Source of the DNA: Sinosporangium siamense
Lineage (GTDB): Bacteria; Actinomycetota; Actinomycetes; Streptosporangiales; Streptosporangiaceae
Assembly: GCF_016863435.1 (NCBI RefSeq)
Contig: NZ_BOOW01000013.1
Coordinates: forward strand, 1 to 64,000
Length of the DNA: 64,000 bases
Direction of reading: 5' to 3'
Shown in pieces: positions 34,584 through 42,946 of the stretch (positions within the stretch are counted from its first letter, which is position 1; every line of letters begins with the position of its first letter). The notes under the pieces are model-generated. The model was not told where the DNA came from. It saw only the letters and a program-made list of their open reading frames with translations, and did no database searches. The translations under genes and the position numbers were made by a program.

Positions 34584-35819
34584 GTGATTCCGGACCGAGA
34601 ACCTCGTTCAGATCTCGTGCCACCCGTCCTCGCCACGATGGCCGCATGGAGCTGGCGGCTGATATTCATAGGCATCGTCGTCTACTTCAGCGTGCTCGCC
34701 ATAGCCAGGCTGAGCTTCGTGGCGCTGCCGGTCGCGATCGCGATGCTGCTGGCGGCCCTGCTGTTCCCCTTGACGCGCCGGTTGCGCGTGCTTGGCCTGC
34801 CGCCCATATGGGCGACGTGGATCACCATGTTCACGGCGCTCGCGGTGCTCGGCGGCACGGGCTGGATCGTGGGCGTACGCGCCACCGAGGAGTGGCCGAC
34901 GCTGATCCGGCAGTTCGAGGCGAGCGTCGCGGAAGTCCAGAAATGGCTGACGACTGGTCCGCTCCAGCTTGAGCAGGCCCAGATCAGCGAGTGGATCAGA
35001 AACGTCACCGGGCCCTTCGTCCAGCAGGCGACCCAGATATCCGGTCCGCTGGTGAGCGGCGCGGCGGTGGCGGTCGAGGTGCTCGCGGCCCTCGTGTTGA
35101 TCCTTTTCGTCACATTCTTCCTACTCAAGGACGGCGACCGCATCTGGGCATGGTCCCTGCGGGCCTTCGGCCGTATGAGCCCGAGGGTCGACCGGGCGGG
35201 GCGGGCGGCCTGGCGCACCCTGTCGCTCTATGTGCAGGGCACCGTAGGCGTCGCGGCGGTGCACGCCGTGATCATCGGTGTCGTGCTCGCCATCATGGGG
35301 GTGCCGTTGTGGGCGCCGCTCGCCGTGCTGATCTTCCTGGCGAGCTTCATCCCGATCGTCGGTATCTTCTTCGCCGGGGGAGTGGCGGCCCTAGTGACCC
35401 TCGGCTCCAAGGGCTGGGTCTACGCGCTCGTCTTCGTCGGCATCCTGCTCGTCGAACAGCAGTTGGAGAACCACGTCCTCCTGCCGCTCATCGTGGGCCG
35501 CGCCATCAACTTCCACCCGCTGGCGGTCATCCTCGTGCTCGCCGTCGGAGGCATCCTCGGCGGCATCGCCGGCGCCGCCATCGCGGTCCCGGTGGCCGCC
35601 GTGGTCTACCGCGCCCTGCCCGAACTGTTCAGCAGGGAACCTCCGCAGTCCTCGACCTCGCCAACGCAGCCCCCGCCCTCCACCCGCGACGAGCCCCCCG
35701 AGGGGCAGGCGGCCGAGGGCGAAGCGGACGACCCCGGGGACACCCGGCCCCGCCCGGCGATCGTCCAGGTCGGCGGCCTGGCCCAACCGGTGGTCTCCCC
35801 CCACCGCTCCGACGACTAG
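34584..35819 (+). CDS. AI-2E family transporter
   Basis: A 411-residue permease of the AI-2E/UPF0118 family, which includes autoinducer-2 exporters and Na+/H+ antiporters; the actual substrate is unknown. There are seven or eight membrane helices, a periplasmic helical segment at about 110-150, the conserved F-F-L-L-K-D-G-D and F-I-P-I-V-G block, and E-N-H-V-L-L-P-L-I-V-G-R-A-I near the end. A disordered Pro/Glu-rich cytoplasmic tail of about 50 residues finishes it. The GTG at 34584 is preceded by GGAAGG; the longer reading to 34374 is not conserved in character. Confidence 0.85.
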   Translation: MIPDREPRSDLVPPVLATMAAWSWRLIFIGIVVYFSVLAIARLSFVALPVAIAMLLAALLFPLTRRLRVLGLPPIWATWITMFTALAVLGGTGWIVGVRATEEWPTLIRQFEASVAEVQKWLTTGPLQLEQAQISEWIRNVTGPFVQQATQISGPLVSGAAVAVEVLAALVLILFVTFFLLKDGDRIWAWSLRAFGRMSPRVDRAGRAAWRTLSLYVQGTVGVAAVHAVIIGVVLAIMGVPLWAPLAVLIFLASFIPIVGIFFAGGVAALVTLGSKGWVYALVFVGILLVEQQLENHVLLPLIVGRAINFHPLAVILVLAVGGILGGIAGAAIAVPVAAVVYRALPELFSREPPQSSTSPTQPPPSTRDEPPEGQAAEGEADDPGDTRPRPAIVQVGGLAQPVVSPHRSDD

Positions 35820-36132
35820 ACCGTACGGCTGCCGCCTGGCTTTCGCGGCGGGCAGACCCCGTGTGGCCGAGGGGAGAGCCGGTTCGGCCGGAGCGGGAGA
35901 GGGAGGCCGTACGGCTGTCGCCTGGTTGGCGGCGGTCCGGCGGCCCGGCCTGGCTTCGCACGGCCGCCCGGGGTGACCGTACGGCAGGCTTGGCTTGGCT
36001 TGGGGCGACCGTACAGCTGTGGTGATGAATCATTCGAAATCCCGGCAGAACCGGCGCTGGGGCTGGATATCTCCAAGGTCATCGGTCGTGTGGGACGCTC
36101 AATTCCCGGCGCAGACGATAGGGTTCCCCCTC
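35820..36132 (+). promoter_or_regulatory. dut upstream region: GCCGTACGGC copies and leaderless -10
   Basis: No gene. The core CCGTACGGC recurs at about 35820, 35908 and 35977, and as CCGTACAGC near 36011, each followed or preceded by a similar GC-rich word; these look like short extragenic palindromes. TAGGGT (36119-36124) ends eight bases before the dut GTG, which lacks a ribosome site, suggesting a leaderless dut mRNA. Confidence 0.45.
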
Positions 36133-36588
36133 GTGACGACTAGCGCTGCCGGGCCTGTCGAGGTTCTGATCCATCGGCTCGACCCGGATCTCCCCCTGCC
36201 GGCCTACGCCCATCCCGGTGACGCCGGAGCCGATCTCTTCGCGGTCGCCGACGTCGAGTTGCTGCCCGGTGAGCGTGCCATGGTGGGCACGGGGGTCGCC
36301 ATCGCGCTGCCCGACGGCTTCGCGGCGTTCGTTCACCCGCGGTCGGGTTTGGCGGCAAAGCATGGTGTCACCCTCGTCAACGCCCCAGGCACCGTCGATG
36401 CCGGATACCGTGGCGAGATACGGGTGACTCTGCTCAACACCGACACCAAGGAGGCGGTCCGGCTCCAGCGCGGTGACCGCATCGCCCAACTGGTGATCCA
36501 GCGGGTCGAGCGTGCCGCCTTCTACGAGGCGGACAGGCTGCCGGGGTCGGCGCGAGGCGACGGCGGGTTCGGGTCCACCGGCCGCTGA
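36133..36588 (+). CDS. dut: dUTP diphosphatase
   Basis: Homotrimeric dUTPase converting dUTP to dUMP and pyrophosphate, keeping uracil out of DNA and feeding thymidylate synthesis. The 151-residue protein has all five motifs: H-P-G-D-A-G-A-D-L (1), P-R-S-G-L-A (2), G-T-V-D-A-G-Y-R-G-E-I (3, catalytic Asp), R-G-D-R-I-A-Q-L-V (4) and the C-terminal R-G-D-G-G-F-G-S-T-G (5). The GTG at 36133 gives typical length. It leads the conserved block dut, DUF3710, OB-fold, DUF3159. Confidence 0.95.
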   Translation: MTTSAAGPVEVLIHRLDPDLPLPAYAHPGDAGADLFAVADVELLPGERAMVGTGVAIALPDGFAAFVHPRSGLAAKHGVTLVNAPGTVDAGYRGEIRVTLLNTDTKEAVRLQRGDRIAQLVIQRVERAAFYEADRLPGSARGDGGFGSTGR

Positions 36589-36663
36589 GGCCGGTCGGCT
36601 CACCGCCCGCACCCGGCCGTCACGGGTGCCCTGTCCGCATACACACATCGGGAGGCGAGGAAA

Positions 36664-37356
36664 GTGTTTGGACGTCGACGCCGTCGTCACGAGGAGGGCG
36701 AGGCGGCCACGGCGGTCGCCGAGGAAGCCCCTGCCCCCGCCCGGGAGTCGGGCCCCTGGGACTCCGAGGAGACCCACCCCGAGGTGGAGCGCGTCGACCT
36801 TGGCGGGCTGCTGCTTCCGGTGAGCCCCGGGTTCGAGGTCCAGCTCAACGTCGCGGGTGAGCAGATCGTCGGCGCGGTCGTGCTCTTCGAGGAGAGCGCC
36901 CTGCAGGTCCACGCGTTCGCCGCGCCCAAGAGCTCCGGCATCTGGGACGAGGTGCGGTCCGAGCTGGCCGAGGGCGTCAAGACCGCCGGAGGCACCTGCG
37001 AGGAGCGCGAGGGCCCCTTCGGCCTGGAGCTCGCCGCCATGGTCCCCGCCGAGGCGGCGGGTGTCGGCGAAGGGCCGCCGCAGCCGGTGCGCTACATCGG
37101 GGTGGACGGCCCTCGCTGGTTCCTGCGGGCCGTGATCAGCGGCCGTGCCGCGTCGGAGGACGAGGCGGCCAAGACCCTGGAGGGTGTCGTCCGCGACCTC
37201 GTGGTCGTGCGGGGCGACGAGCCCATGGCCCCCAAGGAGCCGATCCAGCTCGCCCTGCCGCAGGAGACCCGCGCCGCCGTCGAGCAGCACGCGGCCCGTG
37301 ATCGCCGCGACCTCAACCCGTTCAAGCGGGGGCCGGAGATCACCGAGGTGCGCTGA
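36664..37356 (+). CDS. DUF3710 family protein
   Basis: A 230-residue member of the actinobacterial DUF3710 family, function unknown, always encoded near dut. The N-terminus is basic then acidic and disordered (F-G-R-R-R-R-R-H-E-E-G). The folded core starts around V-E-R-V-D-L-G-G-L-L-L-P-V and includes G-I-W-D-E-V-R and V-D-G-P-R-W-F-L-R-A-V-I-S-G. The C-terminus is basic. The GTG follows GGGAGGCGAGGAAA. No membrane segment. Confidence 0.9.
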   Translation: MFGRRRRRHEEGEAATAVAEEAPAPARESGPWDSEETHPEVERVDLGGLLLPVSPGFEVQLNVAGEQIVGAVVLFEESALQVHAFAAPKSSGIWDEVRSELAEGVKTAGGTCEEREGPFGLELAAMVPAEAAGVGEGPPQPVRYIGVDGPRWFLRAVISGRAASEDEAAKTLEGVVRDLVVVRGDEPMAPKEPIQLALPQETRAAVEQHAARDRRDLNPFKRGPEITEVR

Positions 37357-37443
37357 CCCTGGCGGTGGCGCGTTTCGTGGGTCAGTGTGGAAGGTACGGG
37401 GAGCTATGGCTTCGTACCTAGGTGTGGCCTGCCTCGGCGTCTA

Positions 37444-37550
37444 TGCGTAGGGTGTGCGTCCACACAGGTGCCGGGAACCGTCGCGGCAGGTGCTCCCGTT
37501 TCAGGGGCATGTGCGTGGGGAGCCCGTTCACTCATGTGCGTAGGCTGTGC
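37444..37550 (+). promoter_or_regulatory. duplicated -10-like boxes before the OB-fold gene
   Basis: TGCGTAGGGTGTGC (37444-37457) and TGCGTAGGCTGTGC (37537-37550) differ at one base and each contains a TAGG(G/C)T -10 hexamer. They lie in the 262-bp gap before the OB-fold gene and may be tandem promoters; no clear -35 is seen for either. Confidence 0.3.
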
Positions 37551-37618
37551 ACCCTCACCCGTCGGCCCCCACAAGGGCCGCGGCGCCCACAAGGCGCGAC
37601 ACATGACCAGGGAGCGAC

Positions 37619-38011
37619 GTGAGCAGGGCCGAACCCCACAAACGAGGGGGCTTCCGCGAGTTCATCAAAAGGCTGACGTCAAGCCAGTCCGAACTCGAGG
37701 CGGAAGAACTGCAGGAAGACCTAGACCGCCACGGCGCCACGCCGATCGCGGCGTGTGGCGACCGTAGAAGGTCCTGCGTCGCCGGTACACTGCGCACGGT
37801 AACCCTCCGACCGCGAGGAGGGGCACCCGCCCTGGAAGCAGAGCTTTACGATGGCTCAGACGTGATCGACCTGGTCTGGCTGGGCCGGAGGAAAATCGCG
37901 GGCATCGAGCCGGGCCGCATCCTGCGCGCGGAGGGCCTGGTGAGCATGCAGGATGGGCGCAAGGTGATGTTCAACCCGAGATATGAGCTGCGCCCGTCCG
38001 GCGGAGCCTGA
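37619..38011 (+). CDS. OB-fold nucleic-acid-binding domain protein
   Basis: A 130-residue protein. The basic N-terminal helix region (F-R-E-F-I-K-R-L-T-S-S-Q-S-E-L) is followed by an OB-fold domain (about 45-125) with V-A-G-T-L-R-T-V-T-L, E-L-Y-D-G-S-D-V-I-D-L-V-W-L-G-R-R-K-I and the final R-Y-E-L. Similar to the RecG/aspartyl-tRNA-synthetase type anticodon or DNA-binding fold. Its partner is unknown. It sits 12 bp before the DUF3159 gene in the same conserved operon as Rv2694c-Rv2693c of M. tuberculosis (recalled order). GTG start. Confidence 0.88.
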   Translation: MSRAEPHKRGGFREFIKRLTSSQSELEAEELQEDLDRHGATPIAACGDRRRSCVAGTLRTVTLRPRGGAPALEAELYDGSDVIDLVWLGRRKIAGIEPGRILRAEGLVSMQDGRKVMFNPRYELRPSGGA

Positions 38012-38023
38012 CGCAGAGGCACG

Positions 38024-38755
38024 GTGAGCACGACGATGAGCGACACAGCCGAGGCCGGCCCCAACGCCGCCCACCAGACGGTGGAGGCTGCCGTTCGCGG
38101 CCAGCTCGCCAAGGCGCTCGGCGGCAAACGCGGCATCGTCGAGGCGGCCGTGCCCACGGCCACGTTCACTCTCTCGTGGGTGATCACCGAGCACCTCCAG
38201 ACGTCCCTGATCATCAGCGTGAGCCTGGCGGTGCTCCTGGTCGTGGCGCGGCTGGTCCAGCGCTCCACCGTCCAGTTCGTGATCAACGGACTGATCGGCA
38301 TCGCCATCGGCGCCTTCTTCGCCTCGCGCACCGGCGAGGCACGCGACGTGCTGCTGCCCGGCATCCTCTACAACGCGGGCTATTCCGCCGTCATGCTCAT
38401 CTCGATCGTCACCCGGTGGCCGCTCGTCGGCTTCCTCATCGGCTCCCTCACCGGCGACCCCACCGCCTGGCGCCGCGACCCCGGCATCGTCAAACTCTGC
38501 TCGCGCCTCACGTGGCTGCTGATGCTGCCGTGCCTGCTGCGAGTCGTGGTCCAGCTGCCGCTCTACCTCGCCAATGAGGTCGCCGCCCTCGGCATCGCCA
38601 AGGTGGTCATGGGCTGGCCCCTCCAGGTGGCCGCCCTGGGCGCCATGGTGTGGGTTCTGGCCCTCGGCCGCACGCCCATCCGGGACGACGGGGCCACCTC
38701 TTCCCAGGACGGCATGCCTTTGGAGACCGGCGGGGGAGACCGCGGCACCACCTAG
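38024..38755 (+). CDS. DUF3159 family membrane protein
   Basis: A 243-residue integral membrane protein of the DUF3159 family with about five helices (roughly 48-66, 70-88, 92-108, 120-140 and 165-215). Conserved parts include G-G-K-R-G-I-V-E-A-A-V-P, F-F-A-S-R-T-G-E-A-R and W-R-R-D-P-G-I-V-K. The function is unknown. The position next to the K+ channel regulators CeoC/CeoB (convergent) is conserved in Actinobacteria. GTG 38024 is used, with ATG 38036 as alternative. Confidence 0.9.
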   Translation: MSTTMSDTAEAGPNAAHQTVEAAVRGQLAKALGGKRGIVEAAVPTATFTLSWVITEHLQTSLIISVSLAVLLVVARLVQRSTVQFVINGLIGIAIGAFFASRTGEARDVLLPGILYNAGYSAVMLISIVTRWPLVGFLIGSLTGDPTAWRRDPGIVKLCSRLTWLLMLPCLLRVVVQLPLYLANEVAALGIAKVVMGWPLQVAALGAMVWVLALGRTPIRDDGATSSQDGMPLETGGGDRGTT

Positions 38756-38798
38756 CCGCCCCTAAGGGGCTCGGCCGCCGGGAGCCGTGATGGCCGGG

Positions 38799-39013
38799 CG
38801 TGTCGGGCACGTTTTCGAGGTCTGTGGTCATGCCGGCTGTGCCGTACGGCGTGGGCCTCGGTGGACGAGTGCGCCGCGGGCGTGTCGGGTTCTGAGGTCT
38901 GTGGTCATGCCGGCTCTGCCGTACGGCATGGGCCTTGGTGGACGAGGGCGCTGCGGGCGTGTCGGGTTCTGAGGTCTGTGGTCATGCCGGCTCTGCCGTA
39001 CGGCATGGGCCTT
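38799..39013 (+). repeat. 77-bp intergenic tandem repeat, nearly three copies
   Basis: Three units begin CGTGTCGGG at 38799, 38881 and 38958. The internal word TCTGTGGTCATGCCGG recurs at exactly 77-bp intervals (38821, 38898, 38975). Copies two and three are almost identical, copy one is diverged and about 5 bp longer. Each contains GCCGTACGGC. The array lies between convergent genes, outside any coding region. Confidence 0.85.
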
Positions 39014-39021
39014 AATGGCCG

Positions 39022-39046
39022 AAGGCGCCCCGGGCCGGGGCGCCTT
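39022..39046. terminator. terminator downstream of ceoC
   Basis: AAGGCGCCCC and GGGGCGCCTT form a perfect 10-bp stem around a five-base loop, 11 bp after the ceoC stop on the minus strand and at the end of the repeat array on the plus strand. It can act in both directions. Confidence 0.7.
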
Positions 39047-39057
39047 CTTCAAGGAGG

Positions 39058-39717
39058 TCAGTGGCGGGATAGGAGCTGGGCCAGCTCGTCCTCGACTTCC
39101 TGGCGGGCTACGAAGAGGAGCTCGTCTCCCGCCTCCAGCGGGTCGTCCGCCGTCGGCACGAGCACCCGGCCCTCCCGCAGGATCGCCACCAGGGCCGAGT
39201 CCGGGGGCCACGGGACCGAGCCGGCGCGCTGGCCGACCACGGGGGCGTCGTCGGGGAGGGTGAGTTCGACCAGGTTGGCCTGGCCCTGCCGGAAGGTCAG
39301 CAGGCGGACCAGATCGCCGACGCTGACCGCCTCCTCCACCAGGGCGCTGAGCAGGCGCGGGGTGGAGACGGCGACGTCGACGCCCCACGACTCGTTGAAC
39401 AGCCACTCGTTGTTGGGGTGGTTGATGCGGGCCACGACGCGGGGCACGCCGTATTCGGTCTTGGCGAGCAGGGACACCACCAGGTTGACCTTGTCGTCGC
39501 CGCTGGAGGCGACCACGACGTGGCAGTTGTTGAGGCCCGCCTCGTCGAGGGACGAGATCTCGCAGGCGTCGGCGAGCAGCCACTCGGCCCGGGGCACACT
39601 GTCGATCTTGATGGCTTTGGGGTCGATGTCGATGAGGAGGACCTCGTGGCCGTTCTCCAGGAGTTCGGCGGCGATCGAACGTCCCACGGCTCCGGCGCCC
39701 GCGATCGCGACGCGCAT
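39058..39717 (-). CDS. ceoC: TrkA-family potassium regulatory protein (CeoC)
   Basis: A 219-residue cytoplasmic regulator of K+ transport. An N-terminal Rossmann RCK_N domain (A-I-A-G-A-G-A-V-G-R-S-I-A, with D-I-D at the ribose-binding strand) binds NAD(H) or nucleotide, and a C-terminal RCK_C domain spans about 140-219 (V-E-L-T-L-P...V-A-I-L-R-E-G-R-V-L-V-P). It overlaps the stop of the adjacent ceoB by one base (TGATG), so the two subunits are probably made together and form a mixed ring controlling a K+ permease, most simply the KimA-like protein encoded divergently. Confidence 0.9.
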   Translation of the reverse strand: MRVAIAGAGAVGRSIAAELLENGHEVLLIDIDPKAIKIDSVPRAEWLLADACEISSLDEAGLNNCHVVVASSGDDKVNLVVSLLAKTEYGVPRVVARINHPNNEWLFNESWGVDVAVSTPRLLSALVEEAVSVGDLVRLLTFRQGQANLVELTLPDDAPVVGQRAGSVPWPPDSALVAILREGRVLVPTADDPLEAGDELLFVARQEVEDELAQLLSRH

Positions 39718-40382
39718 CAGTGCCCCTCCTCCGGCGCCGCGGAGAGCACCTTGTTGATACGGTCCATGTCGTTCTCGGCGACCATGAGGTGCAGGACGTC
39801 GTCCTCTTGCACCACGGTGTCCGAGGTAGGCAGAAGCGCCTCGCCCATGCGGTTGATGAAGGCCACCCTGGCGTTCGCGGCCTCCTCCAGATCGGCGACA
39901 CGGGTGCCGATCCAGCCCGTGTTGAACACGACCTCGGCCAGCATGACCGTGCCCGTCGGGTCGCGCCAGAGGGGCTCGGCCCCCTCGGGCAGGACACGCC
40001 GCAAGATCGAGTCGGCGGTCCAGCGCACCGTGGCGACGGTGGGGATGCCGAGCCGCTGGTAGACCTCGGCACGGCGCGGGTCGTAGATGCGTGCCACGAC
40101 GTTGTCGACGCCGAAGGTCTCGCGGGCGACGCGGGCAGAGATGATGTTGGAGTTGTCGCCGCTGCTCACCGCGACGTAGGCGGAGGCGGACTCAATCCCC
40201 GCCTCGGTGAGGACGTCCCGGTCGAAACCCACGCCGGTGACCCGGCGCCCCCGGAATCCGGCGCGCAGCCGGCGGAACGCCTGCGGGTCGCGGTCGATGA
40301 TGGCGACCGAATGGCCGTTGTCCTCAAGGATGTGCGCGAGGGTCGAGCCGACCCGGCCACACCCCATGATTACGATATGCAT
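39717..40382 (-). CDS. ceoB: TrkA-family potassium regulatory protein (CeoB)
   Basis: A 221-residue RCK protein, paralogous to the next gene. The Rossmann motif is I-M-G-C-G-R-V-G-S-T-L-A with I-I-D-R-D, and the RCK_C domain spans about residues 135-221. The ATG at 40382 follows GGGGGAG; the longer reading lacks such a site. The spacing to the divergent permease start at 40497 is 114 bp. This ceoBC pair next to an APC permease is conserved in mycobacteria (Rv2690c-Rv2692, as I recall). Confidence 0.9.
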   Translation of the reverse strand: MHIVIMGCGRVGSTLAHILEDNGHSVAIIDRDPQAFRRLRAGFRGRRVTGVGFDRDVLTEAGIESASAYVAVSSGDNSNIISARVARETFGVDNVVARIYDPRRAEVYQRLGIPTVATVRWTADSILRRVLPEGAEPLWRDPTGTVMLAEVVFNTGWIGTRVADLEEAANARVAFINRMGEALLPTSDTVVQEDDVLHLMVAENDMDRINKVLSAAPEEGH

Positions 40383-40496
40383 ACTCCCCCGCCGCTCGGG
40401 TTGAGGCGGACCGTTTACGTGATACCTAGTCAGTATGACCCGCTTCACCGAGTGCCGTGTCGGTGCGGCGCAAGGTGAGGGCTAGCATCGTCACTC

Positions 40497-42533
40497 GTGG
40501 TAAAGGTGACCGATCTCATGAAGCGCCTTTTGGTCGGGCGGGCGCTTCGGAGCACGCAACTCCATGAGCAACTCCTACCCAAACGCATCGCGCTCCCAGT
40601 CTTTGCCAGCGATGCTCTTTCCTCGGTTGCTTATGCACCTCAGGAAATCCTTGTCATCCTCTCGATCGCCGGACTTTCCTTCTACCACTACAGCCCATGG
40701 GTGGCCGTCGCCGTCGTTGTGGTCATGCTCACCGTCGTGGCGTCCTACCGGCAGAACGTGCACGCCTACCCCAGCGGGGGCGGCGACTACGAGGTGGCCA
40801 CCGTCAACCTGGGGAGAAACGCCGGGCTGACCGTGGCCAGCGCGCTGCAGGTCGACTATGTGCTGACCGTGGCGGTGTCCGTGGCGAACGGCGTCGACTA
40901 CGTGGGCGCCGCGATCCCCTGGGTCGCCGAGCACAAGCCGCTCGTCGCGATCCTCATCGTGGTCTTCCTGACCGTGATCAACCTTCGGGGCATCAGAGAG
41001 TCGGGGGCGGCTTTCGCCGTACCGACCTATCTGTTCATGATCTCGGTGCTGGGACTGGTCGTCTACGGCGCGTTCCGGGTGTTCGTCCTGGGGGACGAGC
41101 TGCGGGCGCCGACTGCGGACTACGACATCATCCCGGAGCAGACCAACCTCACCGCGTTCGCGGCGGCGCTGCTTATCCTGCGGGCTTTCTCGTCCGGCTG
41201 TGCCGCGCTGACGGGTGTCGAGGCCATCAGCAACGGGGTTCCGGCCTTCCGTAAACCCAAGAGCAAGAACGCGGCCACCACGCTGCTTCTGATGGGCATG
41301 ATCTCCGTCACGATGTTCGTCGGGATCATCTCGCTCGGCCTCGCGTCCGGCGTCAAACTCGCCGAACCCGCTCATGTCGCCACCGGGGTGCTCATCAACG
41401 GCCAACCGGCCGGGCCTGACTACTACCAGCAGCCGATCATCGCCCAGGTCGCCGATGCCGTCTTCGGCGGCGGGTCCTTGCTGTTCTTCGTGATCGCCGC
41501 CGTCACCGCGCTCATCCTCTTCCTGGCCGCCAACACCGCCTTCAACGGTTTCCCCGTGCTCGGGTCGATCCTCGCCCAAGACCGCTACCTGCCGCGTCAG
41601 CTCCACACGCGCGGCGACCGGCTCGCCTTCAGCAACGGCATCGTCATCCTCGCCGCCGCGGCCTGCCTGCTGCTGTGGGGCTTCGACGCCGACGTCAGCC
41701 GGCTGCTCAACCTCTACATCGTCGGCGTGTTCGTGTCCTTCACCCTCAGCCAGATCGGCATGGTGCGCCACTGGACCCGGCACCTCGGCGAGGAGACCGA
41801 CCCCAAGACCCGCGCCCGCATGAAGCGCTCACGCCTCATCAACGGCTTCGGCGCCATCCTCACCGGCACCGTGCTGATCGTGGTGCTGGTCACGAAGTTC
41901 ATCCCCGGGGCCTGGATCGTCTGCGTGGCCATGCCGGTGCTTTTCCTGATGATGAAGGGCATCCGCCGCCACTACGACAACGTGGCCGCCGAACTCGCCG
42001 TGCCCGACGGCGCCGAGATCGAGGAATCCACCCTCCCCGCACGCAACCACGCGATCGTGCTCGTGTCCAAGGTGCACAAACCCACCCTGCGCGCACTCGC
42101 CTACGCCAGAGCCACCCGCCCCTCCACCCTGGAGGCCATCACCGTCGGCGTCGAGGGGGAGGCGTCCAGGGCCCTCCAGCGCGAGTGGGAGCGGCTCGGC
42201 ATCCCCGTGCCCCTCAAGACGCTCGACTCGCCCTACCGGGAGATCACTCGGCCGATCCTGGAATACGTCAAGACGCTGCGGCGGCGGTCGCCTCGTGACG
42301 TGGTGACGGTCTTCATCCCCGAGTATGTGGTGGGGCGCTGGTGGGAACATGTGCTGCACAACCAGAGCGCGCTGCGGTTGAAGGGCCGGTTGTTGTTCCA
42401 GCCGGGGGTCATGGTCACCAGCGTGCCTTGGCAGCTTGAGTCCTCCGACCGCCTCAAGGGCCGCCCCGAACCCCACGCCCCTGGCGCGGTCCGCCGCCCA
42501 CCCCGTAAGGAGGACCAGCAGGCGGAGAAGTGA
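40497..42533 (+). CDS. APC-superfamily permease, KimA-like K+ transporter candidate
   Basis: A 678-residue membrane protein with about 12 helices in residues 25-480 and a ~190-residue soluble C-terminal domain. Early motifs K-R-I-A-L-P-V-F-A-S-D-A-L-S-S-V-A-Y-A-P and Y-P-S-G-G-G-D-Y are those of the KimA (YdaO) K+/H+ symporter group within the APC superfamily, rather than of amino-acid permeases with smaller tails. Neighbouring RCK proteins support a potassium role. The GTG start lies eight bases after TAGCAT (40483-40488) without a ribosome site, again suggesting leaderless mRNA. An amino-acid substrate cannot be fully excluded. Confidence 0.82.
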   Translation: MVKVTDLMKRLLVGRALRSTQLHEQLLPKRIALPVFASDALSSVAYAPQEILVILSIAGLSFYHYSPWVAVAVVVVMLTVVASYRQNVHAYPSGGGDYEVATVNLGRNAGLTVASALQVDYVLTVAVSVANGVDYVGAAIPWVAEHKPLVAILIVVFLTVINLRGIRESGAAFAVPTYLFMISVLGLVVYGAFRVFVLGDELRAPTADYDIIPEQTNLTAFAAALLILRAFSSGCAALTGVEAISNGVPAFRKPKSKNAATTLLLMGMISVTMFVGIISLGLASGVKLAEPAHVATGVLINGQPAGPDYYQQPIIAQVADAVFGGGSLLFFVIAAVTALILFLAANTAFNGFPVLGSILAQDRYLPRQLHTRGDRLAFSNGIVILAAAACLLLWGFDADVSRLLNLYIVGVFVSFTLSQIGMVRHWTRHLGEETDPKTRARMKRSRLINGFGAILTGTVLIVVLVTKFIPGAWIVCVAMPVLFLMMKGIRRHYDNVAAELAVPDGAEIEESTLPARNHAIVLVSKVHKPTLRALAYARATRPSTLEAITVGVEGEASRALQREWERLGIPVPLKTLDSPYREITRPILEYVKTLRRRSPRDVVTVFIPEYVVGRWWEHVLHNQSALRLKGRLLFQPGVMVTSVPWQLESSDRLKGRPEPHAPGAVRRPPRKEDQQAEK

Positions 42534-42568
42534 CGGTGGGCACGGTGACCGCGGACGGCCTATGCCGC

Positions 42569-42632
42569 CTGGGTACGGTGCCCCCGGGCGGCCTTTGATC
42601 CCTGTGTCTCCTGGGTACGGTGCCCCCGGGCG
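42569..42632 (+). repeat. 22-bp direct repeat in a 413-bp gap
   Basis: The 22-bp sequence that begins CTGGGTACGG and ends CCCCGGGCG occurs exactly at 42569-42590 and 42611-42632 (42 bp apart). Each copy contains the self-complementary GGGTACGGTGCCCC-like core able to fold. The rest of 42534-42946 has no gene I can support; the methyltransferase promoter must lie here. Confidence 0.7.
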
Positions 42633-42946
42633 CGGCGTGACGTGCGGAGGCCGGTCCAGGCTGACCTGGGTGCTTCGCCGGTTCCCCAGGAGCCGGCAGA
42701 GTGCCGTGCTGCGCTGGGCGCCTTGGCGGTGTCTCCTGGTGTCGTCAGTTCAATGTGGGCGTCGCCGCGAAGCAGCGAGGATTGACCCTTGCCCCGTTGC
42801 GTCGTTGCCCCGGAAGGCAGCGAGGTGAAATGACCTTCGTGGCTGTGCCGTACCCCGATCGAGGGGGACATACGGTGAGACGGAAGGGTTGGCGGCGTGA
42901 TCCCGGTACGCTGACACGGCGTCGCCGACCGGGCACGCCCTTGGTC

